Shown here: piece after piece, positions 59,055-64,000 of the stretch
Position numbering within the stretch: the stretch's first letter is position 1
Layout: the number at the start of each line of letters is the position of its first letter
Source: Acinetobacter soli
GTDB taxonomy: Bacteria > Pseudomonadota > Gammaproteobacteria > Pseudomonadales > Moraxellaceae
Assembly (NCBI RefSeq): GCF_000760595.1
Contig: NZ_BBNM01000004.1
Span: 124,001-188,000 of the forward strand
Length of the DNA stretch: 64,000 nucleotides
Direction: 5' to 3'
Made by a program: the position numbers and the translations under genes
Notes under the pieces: model-generated
Told to the model about the DNA's origin: nothing
Databases searched by the model: none
Seen by the model: only the letters and a program-made list of their open reading frames with translations

Positions 59055-60455
59055 TTAAATATGAATTGCACGTTGCATTGCAGATAAAACCGACTCAAGC
59101 ATCGCTTCAGACAAAGTAGGATGAGGGAAAATGACCTGCGCTAAGCTTTCATCTGTCGCTTCTAGGTATTTTGCGATGGCAAAACCCTGAATATGTTCGG
59201 TAACTTCATGCCCAACCATGTGAGCACCTAACAATTCACCTGTTTCCTGACTAAAAATAGTTTTAATGAATCCTGTGCTATCACCTAAAGCCAATGCCTT
59301 ACCATTGGCTTGCAAAGGAAACTTACCCACATTGATATTCAAGCCCGCAGCTTTCGCTTTCTGTTCTGTCAGACCAATACTGGCCACTTGCGGATGGGTA
59401 AAGATACAGCCCGGAATTTGTGTACGATCTAAAGCATGTACATGATCTAAACCTGCAATTTTCTCTACACAAAGAATAGCCTCGTGACTGGCCTTGTGTG
59501 CCAAACACGGTGCGCCTGCAACATCACCAATTGCATATACGCCCACAATATTAGTTTTGCACCATGAGTCGACTTTAATAAAACCATTCTCTAATTCGAC
59601 ACCTAAAGCTTCTAGTCCCAGATTTTCAGTATTTGGTTTCACACCAATAGCTGAAAGTACCTTTTCAACGCTAATGACTTGCACACCTGTGGCAGTTTGA
59701 ATATGACAATGTAATTGAGCCTGACCAGTTTCTATTTTTTTTACAGTTGCTTCGGTTAAAACCTGCATACCCTGCTGTTCAAATTGCTTTTGTACATACT
59801 TCGCAACTTCAATGTCTTCGCTAGGGAGAATCTGCTTGGCAATATCAACCAAGGTGACTTGGCAGCCTAAGTCTTGGTATAGGCTTGCAAACTCACTGCC
59901 TATAGCACCCGAACCAATGACCAGTAAAGACTTTGGTAATTGTTCTGGAACCAAAGCCTCTTTATAGCTCCAGACCTGATGGCCATCTACAGCAATATGA
60001 GGCAAATTGGCTGCACGTGCACCTGTTGCGACAATAATATGCGGTGCAGAAATCTGCTGTTTTTGACCATTCGCATCTGTAAGCTCTAATCGTTCTTTGG
60101 CAACAAATTGAGCTGTTGCATTTAAAACAGTGATTTGATTTTTTTTCAATAATTGACCGATACCTTGCACCAGCTGCTCAGAAACCTGTCTGCTATGATG
60201 GACCAGTTTTTGAATGTCAAAATCAATCGCGTTAAGCGTAAAACCAAACTGTCCTGCATGTTTGAACTGCTGCGCAAGCGCAGCCCCGCTCAATAATGCC
60301 TTGGTTGGAATACATCCCCAATTCAGACAGACTCCGCCTAAGTGTTGTTTTTCAACGATTGCCGTTTTTAATCCCAGTTGTGCTGCGCGAATCGCAGCGA
60401 CATAGCCTCCAGGACCAGCACCAATAACCACAAGATCAAATCGTGTATCTGACAT
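59055..60455 (-). CDS. acoL: Dihydrolipoyl dehydrogenase of the acetoin dehydrogenase complex (E3)
   Basis: This FAD enzyme reoxidises the lipoyl arm of AcoC and makes NADH. The 466-residue protein has the FAD motif VIGAGPGGYVAAIRAAQLG, the redox disulphide region GGVCLNWGCIPTKALL, an NAD motif VIGSGAIGSEFASLYQDLG and the C-terminal HPTLSEAMLE with the catalytic His. Length is normal for E3. It follows acoC by 11 bases. A general lpd may exist elsewhere; operon position indicates the acetoin-specific copy. Confidence 0.95.
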   Translation of the reverse strand: MSDTRFDLVVIGAGPGGYVAAIRAAQLGLKTAIVEKQHLGGVCLNWGCIPTKALLSGAALAQQFKHAGQFGFTLNAIDFDIQKLVHHSRQVSEQLVQGIGQLLKKNQITVLNATAQFVAKERLELTDANGQKQQISAPHIIVATGARAANLPHIAVDGHQVWSYKEALVPEQLPKSLLVIGSGAIGSEFASLYQDLGCQVTLVDIAKQILPSEDIEVAKYVQKQFEQQGMQVLTEATVKKIETGQAQLHCHIQTATGVQVISVEKVLSAIGVKPNTENLGLEALGVELENGFIKVDSWCKTNIVGVYAIGDVAGAPCLAHKASHEAILCVEKIAGLDHVHALDRTQIPGCIFTHPQVASIGLTEQKAKAAGLNINVGKFPLQANGKALALGDSTGFIKTIFSQETGELLGAHMVGHEVTEHIQGFAIAKYLEATDESLAQVIFPHPTLSEAMLESVLSAMQRAIHI

Positions 60456-60466
60456 GGCTATTCCTC

Positions 60467-61999
60467 CTACACCAAAATTAATGCAGGATTTTCGACAAAC
60501 TGCTTCAATGCCGATAAGAATTGAGCACCCAACGCACCATCAATGACACGATGATCACAAGATAAAGTCGCTGTCACCATTTCACGAACAATAATCTCAT
60601 CATTTTCGACGACAGCACGTTTTTCTGCTATACCTAAGGCCAGAATCGCACCTTGAGGTGGGTTAATAATGGCATCAAACTGTTGAATACCCAGCATCCC
60701 CAAATTGGAAATACTAAAACTACCGCCTTGAAACTCGTCAGGTGCTAATTTTCCAGTTTTGGCACGTGTCGCCAGATCACGCATATCATTGGAAATTTGC
60801 GTCAAAGATTTACGGTTCGCTGCTTTAATAATTGGTGTGATCAGTCCGTTTTCGATGGCCACAGCAACCGAAATATCAGCTTGTTCAAACTGTAGAATTT
60901 GCTGATTTTCTTCATCAAACTGAACGTTAACCTGCGGAACTTTGATCAGTGCGGCAGCAGCAGCTTTAATCAGCATATCGTTGATAGACAGCTTAACTTG
61001 CGGCACCGTATTGTTAATTTGCTGGCGCAAAGCCTGAACCGATTCAACATTTAGGTCTATTGTTAAGCGAAAATGTGGTGCATTGCGTTTTGCCGCTTGT
61101 AACCTTGAAGCGATTGCTTTGCGCATACCATTCATCGCTACAGTGGTAAATTGTGCGGACTCTGTCGGTTGCGCATGATCATGTTGAGCATTTATAGGGT
61201 TTTCACGTTGATAGACAGCTTCAACATCTTCCTTGCAGACTCGTCCACGTGAACCCGATGCACGGCAATCATGCAAATTGATGTCCCATTGTTTGGCCAA
61301 GCGGCGAGCAACAGGTGTTGCCAAAACATGACTATCATCTGCTTTAGATTTAGCGGCCTTGGTACTGGCTTGATGACGTACATCTGGCCATGAACCACCA
61401 GCAGCTTGAACTGCGGTCTGAATATCTTGAACACTAATACGACCTTCACGCCCAGAACCCGTAATCTGAGACAAGTCTACATTGTGCTTTTGAGCCAATT
61501 TCAAGGCATGTGGCGTTGCAAAAATATCATTGCTTTGCTGGTAGCCTTGTAACGCAGCAGGAATAGAATATCCGCCCTGAGTCACCGCTTTGGATCCATT
61601 ACCAACACTGTTCTGTTTAGGAGCAGCTTGTATTTTGGTTTCAACTTGAGCTACAGCTACTTTTTCAGGAACTGCTGTTACCGCTTTATTTTCAGTTACC
61701 GCAGGTGTTCCACTTAAGGACTGTGCAAATGCTTCAACTTCTGCGTCGGAAACTTGAGCGTCTGCACAAATTGCAATGACTCCACCTACAATTAGTGTGT
61801 CACCATCTTTAGCAATAATTTTTCGTAGCAAGCCATCGAAAGGTGCTTCCATAACATTGACGATTTTTGTGGTTTCAATTTCACAAATTTCCTGTCCTTT
61901 ACTAAATTGCGTACCTTCCTGAATCAGCCATTGGGCAATTGTGCCCTCTTCCATGGACAAACCCCATTTTGGGATTTCTAAGGTTTTAATTTCGCTCAT
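60467..61999 (-). CDS. acoC: Dihydrolipoamide acetyltransferase of acetoin dehydrogenase complex (E2), with two peripheral-subunit-binding domains
   Basis: AcoC moves the acetyl group from cleaved acetoin to CoA. The 510 residues hold one lipoyl domain with Lys45 in EIETTKIVNVMEAP, a flexible Ala-rich linker, two peripheral-subunit-binding domains (about 160-194, IFATPHALKLAQKHNVDLS; and 226-262, VLATPVARRLAKQWDINL), then the catalytic domain with the SCDHRVIDGALGAQF active-site motif near the C-terminus. Typical E2 proteins have one such binding domain. It follows acoB by one base and precedes acoL. Confidence 0.94.
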   Translation of the reverse strand: MSEIKTLEIPKWGLSMEEGTIAQWLIQEGTQFSKGQEICEIETTKIVNVMEAPFDGLLRKIIAKDGDTLIVGGVIAICADAQVSDAEVEAFAQSLSGTPAVTENKAVTAVPEKVAVAQVETKIQAAPKQNSVGNGSKAVTQGGYSIPAALQGYQQSNDIFATPHALKLAQKHNVDLSQITGSGREGRISVQDIQTAVQAAGGSWPDVRHQASTKAAKSKADDSHVLATPVARRLAKQWDINLHDCRASGSRGRVCKEDVEAVYQRENPINAQHDHAQPTESAQFTTVAMNGMRKAIASRLQAAKRNAPHFRLTIDLNVESVQALRQQINNTVPQVKLSINDMLIKAAAAALIKVPQVNVQFDEENQQILQFEQADISVAVAIENGLITPIIKAANRKSLTQISNDMRDLATRAKTGKLAPDEFQGGSFSISNLGMLGIQQFDAIINPPQGAILALGIAEKRAVVENDEIIVREMVTATLSCDHRVIDGALGAQFLSALKQFVENPALILV

Positions 62000-62000
62000 C

Positions 62001-63020
62001 CTAAGCCTCCAATGTCTTACGTACAGCCTGCTCGATGCGTTCTACACTTGGTAGCCATTCTTTTTCTAATACAGGTGAAAATGGTACGGGTGAATGTGGT
62101 GGAGTGACTAACTCGATTGGTGCTTTAAGATAATGAAAGCCTTTCTGGGCAATAAGTGCAACCACATCGTGTCCGAAACCGCAACGCGCGGCAGATTCAT
62201 CTACAATCACCACCCGACCTGTTGAAGCTACGGACTCTAAAATGCCATCTTCGTCTAGTGGAGAAATGGTACGAGGATCAACCACTTCAACCGAAATGCC
62301 TTCTTTTGCTAGCTTGTCGGCAACGTCATTGGCACGATGTACCATCAGGCCTAAGGCAATAATTGTAATATCTGTGCCTTCACGGGTGTAATTTGCGACA
62401 CCAAAAGGAATGGTGTAGGCTTCATCGGGTACCTCGCCTTTAATGTCGTATAACATTTTGTGTTCACAAAAGACCACTGGGTCATCATCTCGAATGGCTT
62501 GAATCAATAATCCTTTGACATCGTAAGCACTAGAAGGCACCACCACTTTTAACCCAGGTACCGACGCAAACACGTTATATGGTGATTGAGAATGCTGTGC
62601 TGCTGCTGAAAAACCTGCACCAATCATGCCGCGTACAACGAGTGGTGCTTTGGCTTTCCCTCCAAACATATAGCGGAATTTCGCCGCTTGGTTATAAAGC
62701 ATGTCATAACACACGCCATAAAAATCCATAAACATTAAATCTGCTACCGGTCTTAAACCTGTAGCAGCAGCACCTGCCGCCATACCGATAATCGCAGATT
62801 CTGTAATTGGCGTATCAATGACTCGTTCAGAGCCAAATTCAGTCCATAGGCCTTTGGTTACACCAAGTACTCCGCCAAAACCTTCCAGCTTATTGTCATC
62901 GGTATTTTTACCGCCATGTCCACCACGAACATCTTCACCAACCACAATAACACTTGGATCTCGGCGCATTTCTAATTCGATTGCTTCTTTAATTGCGTTT
63001 CGATAACTTTTATTTGGCAT
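62001..63020 (-). CDS. acoB: Acetoin dehydrogenase E1 component, beta subunit
   Basis: AcoB forms with AcoA the TPP-dependent enzyme that cleaves acetoin to acetaldehyde and an acetyl unit bound to AcoC. The 339-residue protein starts MPNKSYRNAIKEAIELEMRR, has the E1-beta motif VVGEDVRGGHGG, DTPITESAIIGMAAGAAATG and later VVDPRTISPLDED. These match the acetoin/pyruvate dehydrogenase E1-beta family. It starts 15 bases after acoA. Confidence 0.95.
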   Translation of the reverse strand: MPNKSYRNAIKEAIELEMRRDPSVIVVGEDVRGGHGGKNTDDNKLEGFGGVLGVTKGLWTEFGSERVIDTPITESAIIGMAAGAAATGLRPVADLMFMDFYGVCYDMLYNQAAKFRYMFGGKAKAPLVVRGMIGAGFSAAAQHSQSPYNVFASVPGLKVVVPSSAYDVKGLLIQAIRDDDPVVFCEHKMLYDIKGEVPDEAYTIPFGVANYTREGTDITIIALGLMVHRANDVADKLAKEGISVEVVDPRTISPLDEDGILESVASTGRVVIVDESAARCGFGHDVVALIAQKGFHYLKAPIELVTPPHSPVPFSPVLEKEWLPSVERIEQAVRKTLEA

Positions 63021-63035
63021 TTTTCTACTATTCCT

Positions 63036-63998
63036 TTAGTAAGAGACGTATACATCGGTAAGTAACTGAGAAACTTCTGGGTACTTAGCTGCACGTGCCT
63101 TTGCAACGGCATCGTCTACATTGGCTTTAGACTGAGCATCTATCGCATCGAGTTTGGCTTCGTCAATTTTGTCTTTGACTTTTTCACGGAATATTTTCAA
63201 TGGATCTTTATGTTCTTTCACATAATCCAGCTCTTCTTTAGAACGGATAAGCCCCGGATCACCCTCAAAATGTCCATAAAACCGGTTGGTTACCGTTTCA
63301 ATCACACTCGGGCCTTCACCACGGCGGGCACGTTCAATGGCTTTTTGTGCGATTTCATACACAGCAAAAAAGTCTGTTCCATCTACTTTTTCAGCAGGTA
63401 AGCCAAAGCCTCCTGCTCGGCCTGCAATATCTTTACTGCCTACAGCATAGTCATGTGCCGTGCCTTCACCAAAGCCGTTATTTTCAAAAACAAAAATGAC
63501 AGGAAGCTTCAACACCACCGCCATATTAATAGCTTCGAAAGTTAAACCCTGATTTGAGCCACCATCGCCTGTAAACGACAAACCAATACCACCCGTTCTA
63601 AGTGTTTTGGCACTTAAAGCAGCCCCAATTGCTAAAGGTGGGCCACCGCCCACAATACCATTTGCACCAAGCATACCTTTATCTAAGTCTGCAATATGCA
63701 TTGAGCCGCCTTTACCACGGCACAGGCCTTCATCTTTGCCAAAGATCTCTAACATCATGGCGTGGATATCACACCCCTTCGCAATACAGTGTCCATGACC
63801 ACGATGTGTTGATGTGATAAAGTCCTTGTCTGTTAGGTTTTCACAAATACCTACAGCAACTGCTTCCTCACCGCTATATAAATGAATGAATCCTGGGATA
63901 TCACCTGTATTGTTTTCATCGTGAAGCCGATCCTCAAATTCACGAATGTCACGCATTCTTTTGTATGCTGCTAGCAATTGCTCTTCCGTTAACTGCAT
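63036..63998 (-). CDS. acoA: Acetoin dehydrogenase E1 component, alpha subunit
   Basis: AcoA carries the TPP-binding part of the acetoin-cleaving heterotetramer. The 320-residue protein starts MQLTEEQLLAAYKRMRDIRE and shows THRGHGHCIAKG, GKGGSMHIADLDKG and the TPP motif GDGGSNQGLTFEAINMA followed by ENNGFGEGT. The start codon is two bases from the window edge, so any promoter, regulator (such as AcoR) or lipoate gene upstream is not visible. It is the first visible gene of acoABC-acoL-bdhA. Confidence 0.95.
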   Translation of the reverse strand: MQLTEEQLLAAYKRMRDIREFEDRLHDENNTGDIPGFIHLYSGEEAVAVGICENLTDKDFITSTHRGHGHCIAKGCDIHAMMLEIFGKDEGLCRGKGGSMHIADLDKGMLGANGIVGGGPPLAIGAALSAKTLRTGGIGLSFTGDGGSNQGLTFEAINMAVVLKLPVIFVFENNGFGEGTAHDYAVGSKDIAGRAGGFGLPAEKVDGTDFFAVYEIAQKAIERARRGEGPSVIETVTNRFYGHFEGDPGLIRSKEELDYVKEHKDPLKIFREKVKDKIDEAKLDAIDAQSKANVDDAVAKARAAKYPEVSQLLTDVYVSY

Positions 63999-64000
63999 AT

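Overview
The window looks like the chromosome of a gammaproteobacterium of the genus Acinetobacter. The AT-rich composition, the gene neighbourhoods (pyrG-kdsA-eno-ftsB-ispD, fruBKA, prmB-aroC, acoABC-lpd) and the protein wording all fit that genus. I infer the genus from recognition, not from a search, and I do not assign a species. There is no prophage, plasmid gene, CRISPR array or intact insertion sequence.

Layout: 1-613 is the start of a methionine aminopeptidase. 0.97-9 kb holds a branched-chain amino acid carrier (brnQ), a small membrane protein and a complete fructose PTS operon (fruB-fruK-fruA). 9-18 kb carries two non-mevalonate isoprenoid genes (ispF, ispD), a DadA-type D-amino-acid/glycine oxidising flavoenzyme under a tandem glycine riboswitch, ftsB, and the eno, kdsA and pyrG genes. 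18-29 kb holds small envelope proteins, uspA, a lipoprotein with an I78-type protease-inhibitor domain, pepN, thiM, an AraC/GyrI regulator and a PIF1-like helicase.

29-34.4 kb is an alcohol/aldehyde oxidation module: an Fe-dependent alcohol dehydrogenase, an alpha/beta hydrolase, a GAF-containing regulator and an aldehyde dehydrogenase. 34.5-40 kb has a glutamine amidotransferase, a GFA protein, an AzlCD amino-acid exporter with its AraC regulator, and a secreted choloylglycine-hydrolase-type amidase. 40-53 kb is mostly housekeeping: aroC, prmB, yceI, tkt, metK, fxsA, ruvC, the NAD(P)HX repair enzyme, queG and bioB.

53.5-57.9 kb is a very AT-rich, gene-poor stretch. It contains two duplicated BLUF blue-light receptor genes flanking a CAU-anticodon tRNA and a second DUF333 lipoprotein whose C-terminus resembles a subtilisin-propeptide (I9) inhibitor. 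From 57.9 kb to the end lies an acetoin/2,3-butanediol catabolic operon, read right to left: acoA, acoB, acoC, lpd, the relic of a deleted short-chain dehydrogenase, and butanediol dehydrogenase.

The observations most worth a second look are: the two DUF333 lipoproteins each joined to a different type of candidate protease-inhibitor domain; the BLUF segmental duplication; the glycine riboswitch in front of a DadA-like gene; the internal-deletion scar of an acetoin reductase; and a phosphatase-like protein with a CX4R instead of a CX5R loop.
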